From: Pseudopyrenochaeta lycopersici
Lineage: Eukaryota; Ascomycota; Dothideomycetes; Pleosporales; Pseudopyrenochaetaceae
Direction: 5' to 3'
NCBI GenBank assembly: GCA_003313425.1
Contig: NHZP01000018.1
Coordinates: 186,001 to 250,000 of the forward strand
DNA: 64,000 bases
Below, piece by piece: positions 1-13,600 of the stretch. Below the pieces are notes generated by a model. That model was not told where the DNA came from. It searched no databases and saw only the letters and a list, made by a program, of their open reading frames with translations. A program made the translations under genes and the position numbers. Position 1 is the stretch's first letter. Every line of letters begins with the position of its first letter.

Positions 1-1038
1 GAGATGGCGGCTTGATGACACTTCCTGTAGAGATGACTGTACACCGACCGATACTGATACTTGTTGGTGTGACTTCTTTGCCTGATTGTGATGGAACTGA
101 TCGTGTTGGATGTAGGTCGCCCCGTAATTGCACATCTGCCATGATGACAGTCCGACCACCAAGCGTAATGTTTGCTGTACCTGTGATAGCCGAGCGTCGT
201 GAGACCTTATTACCCGAGTCCTAAACGGGTGTTAGATTGAAGATGAGCTGAAAAATTGGTGAATTAAAAGCAACCCGATCTATCTCAAGAGGCATGCAAA
301 GCCGGACGATGTATGAATAGGAACAGTAACGAGGGACAGCAAAAGACAGACTTCAGAGTCAATGTGAATGAAGCCTAGACAGCTTTAGGGACCCGCTCTA
401 AGAAACTGAAGATCGAGATGGAAACAGAGAATATAAAGCGGCAAGAAGAATGCAAGCGCTCTTGAAAGGATTCATGAAGAGGTACCCACCGTCTCAATAT
501 ATTCGCCTTTTGGCGCAGCTTTCCTCGCTGCGGGTCGCGACATTCTCCTTAGATCCTTCTCTTGCTTGTTTGACTGAGAACAGTAATGGTACAAGATTGT
601 TGAGCATAAATACTGTCAACGCTGACCGAAGATAGGGTGATGGCTAGTTGAGGAAAGGTGAAGTTAGGTGATGGCCCAAGCGCCAGACGCGACGTTTGTG
701 CCGATTCAACTTCAACGCGTCGTGCACGTGCTCACGACACTCAGTAAGAAGTGAGGAAGACCTTTCTCGCTTTTACGCAAATTGCTTTGTATCAGCATGT
801 AAAGGGCAATGGAATTCTGATGTCTCGTGGCCCTCTATGGCCTCATCAGTTGTAGACATTTCTCAGAACTCCCTGACACCTTCACGCCTCAAGCAACATT
901 CCCCATCCGCTGGCGGCGGCAAACTGGGTATGATTCAATAACTTCCTTGGGTCTATTATTTATTGTTCTATAGACTACCTGCGAAAGACATGCATCCTCC
1001 ATCCATTAGTATAGCAAGTCTTCTGCTTCAATGCCATT
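1..1038. other. No gene recognised (left edge)
   Basis: Only short open frames without recognisable domains. The right part (about 960-1038) is probably the 3' flank of the minus-strand membrane-protein gene that ends at 1039. Nothing else can be supported. Confidence 0.5.
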
Positions 1039-2007
1039 TTATCCGGTGCCTCCCGATACCACGTTTCTTCTTCTTCTTTCCAAAGCCCCAGCAAAATCGT
1101 CCCACGTTCTCTTCTCCCGGTAAACCTCCCATCGCTCCCCTACGAACCACAGCAGACCATCACCAACTGCCCATATCCACCAATTGAAGCGAGGTATGAC
1201 AAATTTCCTGATCAAATAACCACACAGGATCGAAGCATATACAGCGCTGTGAATAGCCGGGTCCAACAAGAATCCTGCTGGAAATTTGAATAGTGTTGCC
1301 AAACGTTCAAACGTCTCGAGGATCACCATAGCCGTCAAAATGCTTACAGCAAAAGCATAGGGGAGTACTAGCAAAGTCATTCCAGCCTCATAGACACACA
1401 CTTCGACATCCTTGATGCGTGATTTGGAGAACGTGATACTCAAAATCTGGCTAATGGCCGCCGCAATGAGAAGACAACAATGCACTGAAATCGCACAGCT
1501 CAAAGCACCGTTCCTCCACTTCTCGATTCCATCCTTCGGAGAATCGTGGAACCACTCCAGGGCATGGACTCTTTTTGATTCTACGCTGCTTCTTAGATCA
1601 CGGGCGGACACCCTCGCGAATAGCTGAGCAATCATGACAAGCGCAGCGAAGATGTTGACCATGAAGATTAGTCTCTCAGCGAAGGAGCCAAATCGAAACC
1701 AGGGGAATGTTGACACGCTTTCGGCATTGTTTATGAGAAGTTCTGTTGTCCAGAAGGCGGAGCAGAACAGACGTTTTCGCGCCAAATTGTTGCCGCTGCG
1801 GCCATCGCGGAAAGAACAAAATGCTTCCAAAGCGATGAGAGGCGGTACTCCTAAGCCGCATGCTCCGGCTGGCAAGGTAATGGTATCAATGAGATGAACA
1901 ACAGATAGGAACGGGGAACTGCGGAGGTATCTTTGGAGTGGATGTGGGAGATTTGGCAAAACTTCAGCAGAATGAATGAAGGGATTTAGAGCGAATATGA
2001 AGCACAT
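1039..2007 (-). CDS. Hypothetical multi-pass membrane protein
   Basis: A single open frame of 322 residues that I do not recognise. Several hydrophobic stretches look membrane-spanning: around residues 110-130 (ERLIFMVNIFAALVMIAQLF), 170-190 (a Cys/Leu/Ile/Ala-rich stretch), 205-230 (GMTLLVLPYAFAVSILTAMV) and 250-268. A Trp-rich segment (RFNWWIWAVGDGLLWFVG, about 272-290) precedes a basic C-terminal tail, which suggests a cytosolic end. The first ATG lies directly behind a possible splice acceptor (tgtcag), so an upstream exon may be missing; I could not identify one. No catalytic or transport motif is visible. It is probably an orphan fungal integral membrane protein. Confidence 0.55.
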   Translation of the reverse strand: MCFIFALNPFIHSAEVLPNLPHPLQRYLRSSPFLSVVHLIDTITLPAGACGLGVPPLIALEAFCSFRDGRSGNNLARKRLFCSAFWTTELLINNAESVSTFPWFRFGSFAERLIFMVNIFAALVMIAQLFARVSARDLRSSVESKRVHALEWFHDSPKDGIEKWRNGALSCAISVHCCLLIAAAISQILSITFSKSRIKDVEVCVYEAGMTLLVLPYAFAVSILTAMVILETFERLATLFKFPAGFLLDPAIHSAVYASILCGYLIRKFVIPRFNWWIWAVGDGLLWFVGERWEVYREKRTWDDFAGALERRRRNVVSGGTG

Positions 2008-4024
2008 ACTGACATGTAAATTAGATATTAAATGCAGTGAAAAGCAAAAACAATGGTACTATTTTCTGTCTTTGATGTTATATAATTCTACATATTGAGT
2101 CAGATCAACGTATGCCCAGCGCTGGCACTGTGCCGTTGAGCCGTTCAAATATCTTGAAATCTATCCTACTTCGAAAAATCTCCACTCCTGCTTAAGTCTC
2201 CTTGAGGCTACAACAGAACAGATGCCAGTCAAATTGGCCAAAAAATGTGTTAATGGTTCTTTCATATCGGTGGTGTCATAGTACCAAGCCTACCAACTTG
2301 CCGTGCGTCATGGGCATACACCAAGAGGTCAGATTCTCTGCATATACACTTGTACATACCATCGGCCTATTACGATCGACTCAGAAAACTAGCCCTGGCA
2401 CTCCGCGGAGGTCCAAAGTGCTCTGGCCCAGAGACAGATCCCTTAGCAAGCCGTCTCTACACCGCTTTCGCAGTCCACATTCCCCGTTTTGAATTCCTCG
2501 CCTCGCCACCGAAACCTTGAAAATCCGGGGAAAACCGAGACCCTGTGACAGCTCCTGAAGCGGAGTATGCTCCGACTGGCTGAAGTTACACTTCCGACCG
2601 ATCCTTCAGGCTGATAATGCGGCCGTACCTTTCCATCGGAAGCAAGTAGGCTGGATCGGAGGGTGTGAAATTGGGCTTGAAAATGTTCTCGCCGCGCAAC
2701 GTCAAGCCCGCACATTGGCTCACGTGAGGATATGCAAAACTAGCAAGAATCAGTTGTTGGCATGCGCAGTTCAGCGTGGTTGTTTGCCGATACGATGTTT
2801 CCGATAGCAGTTACTTGCATGTGCATACAGATACAAAGTACCAGAACTCATATGCAGCGCTCATCGTTGGCCATTTATTCACTGTTCAATACGGCAATGC
2901 CAACAAAATGAACTCGCCGAAGCCGTTATTACACAACACAGTAGCTTACTCATACACGCCTGGGCTTCATTTCATGAATGGCTTAGCGCCGAAAGCGTAA
3001 TTGAGCAATTCAAGCCTTTGTTAGGATTCTGGCCGTTACAACCTGTTTAATGTAACCGACAAACTCATTCGGATTCACCAAAAGACTGGTTCGAGATGCT
3101 GTAAGCCACCCGTTAGTGGGTCGTGGGGCAACGGTAGCGTGAACGTGGCGTTGAAACTTAGTACACATATGGAATGGACAACGGAGTCTCCGAGGAGGCT
3201 CTGACCGAGAGGCGATCTGGATGCAACTAAGGATGGTCTGGAAAGCATGTCTGACGAGTTATCGCAGAAAATGTTTGAGCCGCCATTTCGAGCAATACGT
3301 CAAGAGTCGAAAGACGGATCATAATATTAAGACGATGTACGAAGTGAGGAAATTGAACTTCTTCATTCATTCGCGTGCACCTGTCGATCTTGAGTATCAA
3401 TCGACTTTTGGAGACCTTTCACACCATACTCCGTTGTTACCTAGTTCCATTCCCAAGTCATAGAGATCATTCGTTGCATCATTCCGTTCGGATGATCAAT
3501 ATCAGCCAAGGCCACAAAGAAATCCCTCGTTGCTGCGATTTGCTTCGCCATCGTTGTTACAAGTTTCCGGAATGTCGCCGGAATTGATCGAGCCCAAAAA
3601 AGGAAGATTTTGAAGACCCTCAAAACGCCGATACGTAAGAGAATTGACTGGAGCCGAGAAATGTAGTTGAACCAGTATGGAAGCCAAACATTGTCCACCA
3701 GTGATAAGAAATAAAGTCCCCTTCGAAGAATTGCATGAGCAGAGCAATGAGAGCGTCATTCGTTTGCGTCAGCTGTGTCATTACCCGGTCCAGCGGTGAA
3801 AGTAGATTTGGAGAAAAACGTCGATGAAAAAAGGCGGTCGTTGGTGATTATTCCATGTAAATCATCTGTGGCGCAACAAAGTTGCAATCATGGCAGGAGT
3901 AGTTCGTTTCGTTCGCCGAGCATGATCTCAGATGCGCAACCGGATCGGTCTGATCATCAACTATTGTAGAAAATAAGTCGATTATGTGGCGAGAATTTTA
4001 TACAAAACCCAGGAAGGTGAATAT
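2008..4024. other. Intergenic, no gene recognised
   Basis: Contains only short overlapping frames on both strands (60-96 codons), none with a domain or convincing intron signals. The right end is the 3' flank of the zinc-finger gene ending at 4025. The left end may hold the promoter or a missed first exon of the membrane-protein gene. Confidence 0.5.
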
Positions 4025-7000
4025 TTACGAAGCATTGACTGAGTTCTCGGCGCGTTGGTTGATATGATTGGCGTGTGACTCCAGAGCGCGAGCCTGAACA
4101 TGCGTGACTACAAAGTTGTCAGAAAGTTTTCAGATTGAAAACAAACAAATAAATGCATGCAAACTCACCTGGCCAAACGGCAGCCTTTGACAGCATGTAA
4201 GCTGTCACCATGAGCAGCTTAGTGCCATAGCCGCAATGTCCAAGGTTGGAAAGACCACCAAGCATTGGTAGCGAATTGGAGGATATGTCGTAGGCTAGCT
4301 TCATGTCGGCATGATGAAGAATATCTGCGACTTTTTGCAAAAGTTTGACGTCCTCCTCTTCTAGAAGCATTATTGCAGGTACCGCAGTGTAGTCAATCTC
4401 GTCTTTGCCTAGAACACCCAAGAAGCGCCCTACTCGATCCTGAACAGTCGCTACCCACTCAGCAAGGACTTGCGCACAATCGAAAGTGCATAATGCTGAT
4501 GAATTGGGTAGTTCTCGGGCAGTGAAGTCGGCATACGTGGCGCCCAGCTTGTCTGCCATAGAAAGAGAGTCGGCAGCGTAAAATGCGGCTTTGCGAAGAT
4601 GTCTTTCACGCTTCGAGGATTGATTGGGTTGGAAAGCATTGGCGTGTCCTGGGCTGATGTGACCCATAGCGTCGAGGTTTTGCGGAACCATGTGTCCAGG
4701 AGACGCTGACTTGCGAGCATCCATAGGCGAGGATCTTTCAGGAGTATCGTCAGCTTGGGCAACAATATCAATGCCCCTGGCCAATTCATTAGCCATTCCA
4801 TCGAAATCTCGCTGCCATAGAAGCTCCTTAGCACGACTGAGATTCACGAAGAGCCTGACATAGGCCAGATCAAGTAAAGGTATACAGTCGGCAGATAGCG
4901 GACCAAATGGGCTGGGCCGCTCGATGCTATGGTTCGGGTTGGCTCTCCAGGCAGCTTGCCAGGCCTTCAGCGCTGGCTCTACCTGTGCATGCATTGCCTC
5001 AGTTTCCTGGGTCTTCCACAATCGTCCAGTGTGTCGCTGTCTAGTTTCCCAAATGTAGACATGGAGTGCATTGATCAGGACGTAGCACCCAAATGTGCTA
5101 GGTCGAATTTCGCTCTCGCCTGAATCGTTGACTGGCTGGCTGGCTCCAAATGCCTGAGCATATGAGTTGTGCATACGCGAGCTCGACTGTCGCGTGCTAG
5201 CTTCGAGTAGGTAAGTCATGGCAGCGTTGAAAGACAGCCCTCGCGTCTGTGCAATCATTGGACCTCCCATTGCCATCCATGCTTGAGGATTATCGACAGA
5301 CCAAAGATCTTCTTCGCAGGGAAGGTCAAGACGAATCTCCGAGTTCAGGATTCGTGGAGCGTGTGCGTACGCAGAAACGAGTAAGCTCGACATCGAAAAG
5401 ACGGCGAAGTAGGTTCTTTTACGTTCTTCGATCTTCTTCCACTGAATCCATTGGGTATGCTCGTCAACAGTGTCAACTTGCGGATCCTGGTGCGAACCTG
5501 ACTCATCAGACATTTGCACATCGTCGCCATTCGCGTGATTGAGTGGGCTCTGCGTCATGAGGTCCGGTGTTGCTGGTTTATCCAAGCCGGCCGCCCTGGC
5601 AAGACTCACAAGTGCAGCGCAATGAGTGCTCGCAACCTCAGCTGCCTGTCGATCACCACAATTGTGGCCAAAGATAAGATTCAGTAACATCGCTTGGACC
5701 AACCACAAGGGGGGCTTGTTGATCGAATCACTCGCAGCACTAGGCCCGTTCACTGCAGCGGAAAGACCAGCTCTGCGGCGCTCATCAAGGTAGTAGAGGA
5801 TCATCTTCTTCGCAGCCTCGAATAGCTCCTTTGCGATGTTGTGTTCGAATTCATAGAGAGCTCCAATTGCCGCCATGGCGAGGATGAGGCAGCCGCCGCC
5901 ACCAACCATGCCGTCCTGGTTGAAGCCGCCAGAGGTGCGAAGGTGGTAGGTATAGGCCGGAGTGTCAAATGACAATGTTGGTATGTGTAGGAACGGCATG
6001 TGAGGATGGAAGTACTGAATGTACGCGTTGACATAGCGCTGTATATCGGTGGTGCTCGGGAGTGAGGCAACTTGGCCCTGGCCTTTACCATTCACCGACA
6101 CGGACAATGGTGAACTGATTTGAGGCTGGGAGTACTTTCGCTGAGGGTGACCATATCCCATAGCTTGGGACAGATTGTAAATCAAAGCTTGTCTTGTAGA
6201 TTCTGTAATAGATTCTGTAGACACAGATGTCACGGAGCTGTGCCTTGCACTTCCATTAATGGATGACGAAGATATGCTACCAGTATCAGAGTTAAAGGTC
6301 ATAGGTGCCTGGAAGTATTGATTTGGCATGCCCGGAATGCCTGCTGAGGGGCTCATCGCCGACAGTGGAGGAGGTGAGGAAATATAGAAATCACTCTGAA
6401 CGCCATGATCCCCGAGCTCCTGTGTAGCAACAGTGTTCATCATTAGCTCAGGGAAGACTGGCGCCATGGCATCGAGCGTGAAAGCTGTGGCATTTATGTT
6501 GGTATGAGTGACCAAAGGGTTATGCCACATAGCTGTAGAGGTTGGCTGACCCGATCCGTCCAGCATCACCTCGCTGAATCCACCTTGGCTCGCCGTGCTT
6601 ATCGCCGATGGCGAAGAGCCGTCCACAGCGATCTCGTTTGCGCCGGGAAAGATCATTGAGTTGTCCAAACCTGCGCTCCATGTGAAGTCGTCCTCCTCGA
6701 TTGGGTTGTTCCCAGCAAATGGATTGGCGAACTGCCGGAACGGCGATTGTGGGTTACCAATGCCACTGTTAAAGTGATGCAGCTGGTTGGGGTTGATGGT
6801 TGAGCCTGACGACGATCCAAAGAACTTCTCCAGCTCCAGGTCATCCGGTCCAACTCCTTGAATAGGTGCTGTGCGGAGCCCTCCACCGAGACTCATATTG
6901 AGGTGAGTGTCCAGTCTCGGCAGCCCGTGATGCTGCCCGTGGTTGCCCACTGATGTGGACATGCCTCGGTAGTCAAACTGACTGGGCCCGTTGACTCCAG

Positions 7001-7661
7001 AGAGGCTCGCATGATGTGAATGACCTGGGTGACCTCCAGGGCCTCTGGCTAATGATGCGCTGTGTGACGCTAAAAAGGTGTTCAGAGCACTTGGGTCGAT
7101 ATGGCTGATGGTGTTTGCCCGCGGCCGCATGCTCGGATTACCCGCACCACCAGGGCCGCCCACATTGGTCGAAACGGAGTTCTTGCGCACACGGGCAGAC
7201 GAGTTGGGGGGCAGGCCGGTCGTGCTTTCCCTCCGCGCATTGCGGGGTCGGGAGGAAGTCGCGCCCTGCTGGTGTAGCTTCTGCTGGTGCCGTAACAGCA
7301 AGTCGCGGCGCGCAAAACATCTTGTGCATTGTGGGCACTCGAAGGGCTTCTCTTTTGTGTGGGATCGCTCGTGTCGCTTCAGATGTTCCAGTCGCGCGAA
7401 CGATCGCTGACATGTCGCGCAGACGTGCGGTCTGGGCTTGTCGGTCTTTGGTGGGGGGAAAGGCGTAGCGGGCTGGGTCGTTTCGGGCTTCGCAGTCTGT
7501 ACTGAGGCTGGCGTTGACGAGCGTGGTCAGCATGGCGCAGCTTGCTGCCCAATACTCCATGGATACTTACTGTTACTGCTGCCGCCAGAGCTAACCGAGT
7601 CGTCGCTCGGGATGCCTGTTGAGCTCGTGAGGCTCGTGCTCGTAAGTTGAGACATGGCCAT
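4025..7661 (-). CDS. C2H2 zinc-finger transcription factor with fungal TF domain
   Basis: Three exons: 7661-7571, 7501-4169 and 4107-4025, joined by GT-AG introns of 69 and 61 bp; the frame closes at 1168 residues. Near the N-terminus are two adjacent classical C2H2 fingers. Finger 1 uses C58, C61, H74, H78; finger 2 uses C86, C89, H102, H107. They are joined by a TKEKPF linker, as in ADR1/AmdX-type regulators. A long Ser/Gly/His/Asn-rich disordered part follows. A region from about residue 470 to 1000 resembles the fungal-specific transcription factor domain (for example [14 protein letters not shown], then [18 protein letters not shown]). The role is nuclear DNA binding; the target pathway cannot be read from sequence. 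The AmdX/ADR1-like assignment is by architecture only. A second ATG two codons downstream (7655) could also serve. Confidence 0.85.
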
Positions 7662-10600
7662 CTATGATGCTGCTGCTGATGCTGCCACGAATCTAGTCTG
7701 CCGCAACGCAATTGCCTGGGAAGAGCTCACAGACAAGCAGGTCGCTGGCTTGGCAGGATTGACTCGCTGGAGGTTCCCAACGTGTGGGGTGTTGGTGCTA
7801 CGACACTTGTTGTAGCAGATGGGCCGAGCTGGCTGTAGCTCGCTGAGTCAACAAAGGATATATGAAGACGAGCACGCTACGATGAGGCACATGCGTCAGT
7901 GGACATTGAAGCTTTGGCAATGCGTACAAGGGGCAGTACCTTCCGCGAACCTCTACAACGGAACGGGTGTTCGTGGGGTATCTTCAACGCCGTGCAGAGA
8001 CTCCGATCACCGGCGGCGAAATCAGGGTCTCCAGCACGAGGCTCGTGGTCAATTGCTGGTGAGGAGTAGTGGTGCTCTGGAGGGCAATGGGGCTGCGCGA
8101 AAGACGCCAATGGTCGGTCGCTGCGGTGCTTGGTCGAAGGAGGAGCGAGTTGGAAGGGACAACTGTGCCAGGCAAGAGCCCGAGCGAGGAAAGGAACTAC
8201 AGGGACGGCGGGATGAAGTCTGAGCTAGTTCGGTCCGTCCATATGCTGGCGGGCGTACGTGTTCTACGGATGGGCCCGGTATGCGCAGGGCCGCTGTGGT
8301 CGACGCCTGCTGTAAGCAATTGCAGGTTGCTAAAGCTGGGTGACTTTGGACGGCGGAGTCCAGCCTTGGTGTAAGCGTTTGTTCGCAGCAGCGCTGTTGG
8401 ACGCCGGCGGATTTCGCTGGTCGGCCCAGAGGGCTAGATTACAGCGCAGACACAACGTTCGGTCCCGACAGAGCAATTGGCAAACTGTCGGTGATTGGTT
8501 GGAGGCGCAGGGAGTTGACCACCGAGTCTGGGGAAACACGCTCGGGCCAACGAATTTTCCTCCGCAGAACGCAAGATAGAACGAGGGTAAGAAGTACAAG
8601 CAGCAAGTCGTGATTGCACGAGCTGTCGCGATGGGAAGTAGAGGCGAGTGCTTGGAGACGGCCTTGGAGAAAAGGTAAGCAGATCCCCAAGGCTCAGGGC
8701 TCGCTCGTACTTTCTGGGGCCTAGCTTGGTGTGTGTCATGCAACTGGCCAGCTCCACGTTCGCCGGGTTGTCAAGCACCAGGGCTCTTTAGGAGTGGAGC
8801 ATCGTTCATAAAACGGCATTTTTACAACAGGGGTCTGCTCCGGCGTGCATCCGCTACCTGCGAACAACAGGGTCTCGCTTTGCCTCCGCGAGCTAGACGC
8901 ATTCTTTTTCTAGAGACAAACGATGAACACTCGCGATCAGCACTGCGGCCCTGTTGGACTCTTCGCCTCTTGGCTGCACCGACACGCAGGGCGCCCACTG
9001 GTGCAAAACCTCGGCTCAAGTGTTTGCGGACGCTCGTTCGATAGCTCCCTCGGTGCAGCGAAGCATGCAATTCACGTACCAACCGTCTCTGTTAGTAGCA
9101 TCTATTTACTCTCGAGCCGCTGTCTCAATAATGCGCTCTGGACAACGACTAACTCATTTCGCCTGGCTGGGATAGATTGACAGCCTCCAATGGACGGCAG
9201 GCCCCAAATTAACTAGCGGCGGACATCACCATCAACAGTTGTCCCAGGATAGTACCCAGAGGATGCTCCCAGGGCATACGCAGTCCTATGGAGAGGCGGA
9301 TAATGGCACGGCTCGAACTATACTTTGTTCCCGAGATCGAGTTTCATGGGCCAGTCACAGAACAAAGTAATGGTATGTAAAGTGTGCACAATGGGACCGC
9401 AGACCAGTACCCATGTCACTGCGGCCACCAGGCGCCTAACCAAAGGAACGGGCACAGCTTGACAGCACGCTACGCGAAGTCAGCACTGCGGACCACGACA
9501 GAAGCGGGCAAGAGAGGTGACCTGGCACGCTGTACTTTCCCGCGGTTCTGCGGGATTGAAGCTTTCACCGATGTCAGCCCAGGCAGGCGGCCGAGTGCGA
9601 AAACCTGGGGAAGCTGGAGATGAAGGTCGAGCTTGGTCTTCCAGCGGATCAAAGGGCTAGGCTGTTTGCAGATTCTGGGGTAAGGTGCACACTAGCGCCT
9701 GGCGCCGTTGCATTAGCGCACGCCCCTGACTGGCTCGCTTCCAGGACGCCTGGGCCGCCTGGCGATCCACCCACCGGCCGCCGCATGACCTGAGCTCCAC
9801 GGCGCGCACCCATCCCATCGTCGCCCGGCTGGCCCTGTCCGATGCAGCTCCAGCCCACCACTCATCGGTGCCAATTGCTGATCGAGACCGTTTGCGCAGT
9901 CGTCGTGTTGTCGGCTCCGTGAACAGGTGCGGTGGCTGTCGAGCAATGCGAGTGCGAACTGCCTCGACCGCTTGAGCGAACTCGTCATAGCTTCGGCAGC
10001 AATTTGTCAGAGGACGAAACGATGCACCACCGCCGGATCAATCGCGAGTGTGCGATGCGCCCGTGAGACGGACGACGAATCCCTCTTGCACCCTTCGTAC
10101 CCACCCCCCGACGTGCCAATAGGTCACTGTGGGTATCGTGCTGCACCTGACCCTCTGCAGCGCAAGGCAGGCCCTGACAGACTTTCCGTCCTTCGTGCCT
10201 TCCGAGCACAGCCATACAGCGTTCGCCGCACGTGTCCTTCTACGCGCATTGGGGCACCCATTACGTATGGCGGCATATGCTCAGATTGCTATCGCGCGTT
10301 TGTCTAGCAAGCTATTCCTGCTTCGGCATAAACGCATCCTACACAAAGCTGTCTACCTTTGCATTGCCACAATGAACGCTTGGTTACCCGCCCTGCGGAT
10401 TCCCATCTTCTTGTGAGTCTCCACAACCTTCTATGGCATGACGTCGCGCCTTGTGGCAAAGGAAGATCTGTTGCTGTCATGCGTGCGCGCCGTCAAACTC
10501 GTGGCAGATCTCCATCCGACTCTCGTGCTTGCGCTGGAAGCAAGCACTCGCCTTGAAAAGCCATTTACGTCAATAGAAGCATAGTAGAAGAACATTCGAA

Positions 10601-13600
10601 CTTGAGACGAGACTGCTCTCCTTGCAGCCCTGTCAATCGGCATCAAAATTTGCTAGCTGTGGCTAATAGCAGAGCCGCTATCTCTTTCTTTGACACTCTT
10701 ATTGTTTAACCCACCGCAATACAATATATTTGGATTGCAACCATGTATTTAAACTCGTCTGCACAGCCACCTATTTTCATAGCTGGGCATTGAGAGATCG
10801 CTCACTCAAGGCCTGAAGTACGCTGATCAAAAAATTTCCGCGAGGCACAGATCTGATTAGCCTACGGTCGATCATCCTAGACAGCGGATTCGTGCGAAGA
10901 CCAACATAGGATCGACGCCACAGCGTCTATCATGACTGGACGTGCAAAAGGGTTCCGGACGATCTTTCGGTATGGCTGTGCAAAATAGTACAGGTGTAGC
11001 CAGCATTGGGTGTCGCACACTCTGAACCCACAATGTACCATTTGCAAGGTGGTTGCATCAAGCACCGTCCCGTTTCTTCCTGTAACAGTGCATGACGTGT
11101 TCCCACACCACAAATAGTCGAGGCGATGTCGACACGAAAGCCCACAAACAGAGCACCAATCGAGCTAAGAGCTTCTGCAGAAACTCGATGACGAGCGTCT
11201 GCTTCTTCCCGTTCGCTTCAAGAAACAGCCCGCCCAAGCCGATGTTGGCGCTAGCCTAAACTGGCGTCCCAGCGCCTTGCCCTTAGATGGCCCCCAGACT
11301 CTATCTGAATGCCTGCCCTTGAACTGTCACTGTCTCGCCCTGCAGCTTAGCCTATCAACCTACCATGTGCTTGAATTTGAGGCATTTCAGTTGACCGTTC
11401 CGACAGGGTCCCACTGGGAGCAACAAAGAGCGAGACTCTGGAAACACGGCAACTACAATCCACAGCGTACCGTCTTGCATCATGCATGTGTTGCAGCCTT
11501 TGGCAGGGTACGACGTACTCAACAATACAATATTGCTTCTGTTCCCTGCGGTGTCTTGCAGCAGGCATAATTACGCTGAATGCGGACTGCATGAGGATCT
11601 CTTGGTTTGACACCCGTTGCTTCCCCGGACTCGAACCAAGCCTGGATTGCTACCCGGGATTGCAAATGACTTGAGCATACTATCCTGATATTATAACATA
11701 TACCCGAGGCTTCTGGCCAACGCTCCAATATAATGGAACGATGCTGACACCTGATCTCAGAATGAATTGAAAACCAAGACTGCTAAGCCTGACTGGCATT
11801 AGCTCGTGCCTGACTTAAAGCGAGCTTTGCAGTTTGCGTCTCACGTGTACCTAGGTACATCACAGCATCCTCCAATCCACTGCGGCTTTTATTACGGGGT
11901 GTTGGTACAGACGACTGCATCCAAATGCACGAGAAGAGTCAGGCATCGACCTATTCGCTCCACAACCGTATCCACCGAGTCAGGAGCAAGCTTTTTGTCG
12001 AATATTTCGCGTCAACTATGCGCGCAAAACCGTCGCCTTGAGCATATACTTCGAGCACGTACAAGCCCATCCCGTTTCTGTGGGCTACGCCGCTAGGCGG
12101 CTTCTCTAGCAACCACTCCGCGGGTGCCGAACACTATGGCTTAAATCCGACCGTTTGCTGTAGCATTCTTACCTCCAGCAGCTCTACAGGTATCGGTTCA
12201 TCATCGGTGCGCTCTCGGGCTGTCACTGCTCCACTTCCGACAACTTCCTGCACTGCATTTCTAATGTCTGCCGCGAAGTCACTAGGTGGCCACACTCGCC
12301 TCTCAATCCCTTGTACGGATCAAGCGACCACCCTTCGCTATCCGGACAGACGGGTGGCTGTTTTCACTCCTTCACACTCGCTGCTGCCTTTGGATGAGCC
12401 ACGATGAACCTGCTGAGCGTTGTGCCTATCCGTTTCCTTCTTCTCACCAGGCTATTTGTTGTGGACTTACAAGGGAACATCCCTGTCCACTCGAGTCGAT
12501 CCCTCGGCTTGTCAGGTCTCGTCTTTTTGCCTCTCTTGGACCCTCAATCCTTCTTTATTTCTGTGCCTCTCATTCGCTGAACATGGCGGCCCAGTTTTTT
12601 TCACTCTAACTGACGTCGTCTTATCTATCAGCATAACGTTCCTGTAAGGCGACAATCTGCGAACTCCAGGTACATATCACTTGTAAAACCCGGGTATCGC
12701 ACCTTTGTCGGAGAAAGTATACCCCACGCCTCGGGAAAGTCCTTTCATCTCCGTGCCCCAGAATTCCCCACTATGGTATCCACTCCCCTATACCGGTAAA
12801 GGAACACCACGAATTCAACAGCAGCAAGTGGCCACGCCGAAGCCTGTTGAGATGCTAGCTAGCAACATGTTCACAACAGATGCTCGCTGGGTCTTCAATC
12901 ATTTGACTAAAGTCCTTTTATGACTCCACTTTTAGGAACCCGGAGTTACTCTTTTCAACCCATTTTTAGAGATCGTCTACGAAAATGCGATGAGAACAAT
13001 CTCCGATTGAGGCTCACCGTTCAGTACCACCCACGGTATGACTTGCTTACAGTTACGCAGCTGCTTACGCATCACAAAACTTTCTGTTGATAAAAGTGTT
13101 CCACGACCTTAAGACGCATGCGAGAAGCCGCAGTTTGTCACCGATATCGGTTTAGCAGGTTCGAAGGCGGGTACACATGGTCTTGCCTCCAGCTATCACC
13201 CGATCGTGACGACATACCTCACAAAGCTTACTTGCAAACAACGCTGATCAGATACTCAATGCGAGGCTCCCTTCACATGCCTGCACAGGGTTGCTTTGTC
13301 GTTGAAACCACCTTGACAGACATTTTTTACAGGTTCCATTTGGTGAACTCATGAGGTCACGAAGACTTGTGTAATTTTGGTAACCCGGCTAATGGCCTGA
13401 CAACTCGCTATAACTTGCCATTGATTTGGAAACCTTCGGAAAAGCTCTGCCGCAGCTGAACAGGGGGCAGGCTCCACGGAATTGAATATTCACTGCCGAA
13501 CGGTCGGGTACTCTACACGATCTGAATGGGATAGCGATCTAGGCAATGGGAAGAGAGGCAGGATAAACTCGTTAGTCGCCACATTGATGGATCGACGCTG

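Noticed and set aside
11590..11700. tRNA-like T-arm on the minus strand (GGTTCGAGTCCGGG)
   Set aside because: The B-box-like sequence is present, but no acceptor stem, D-arm or anticodon arm could be paired around it.
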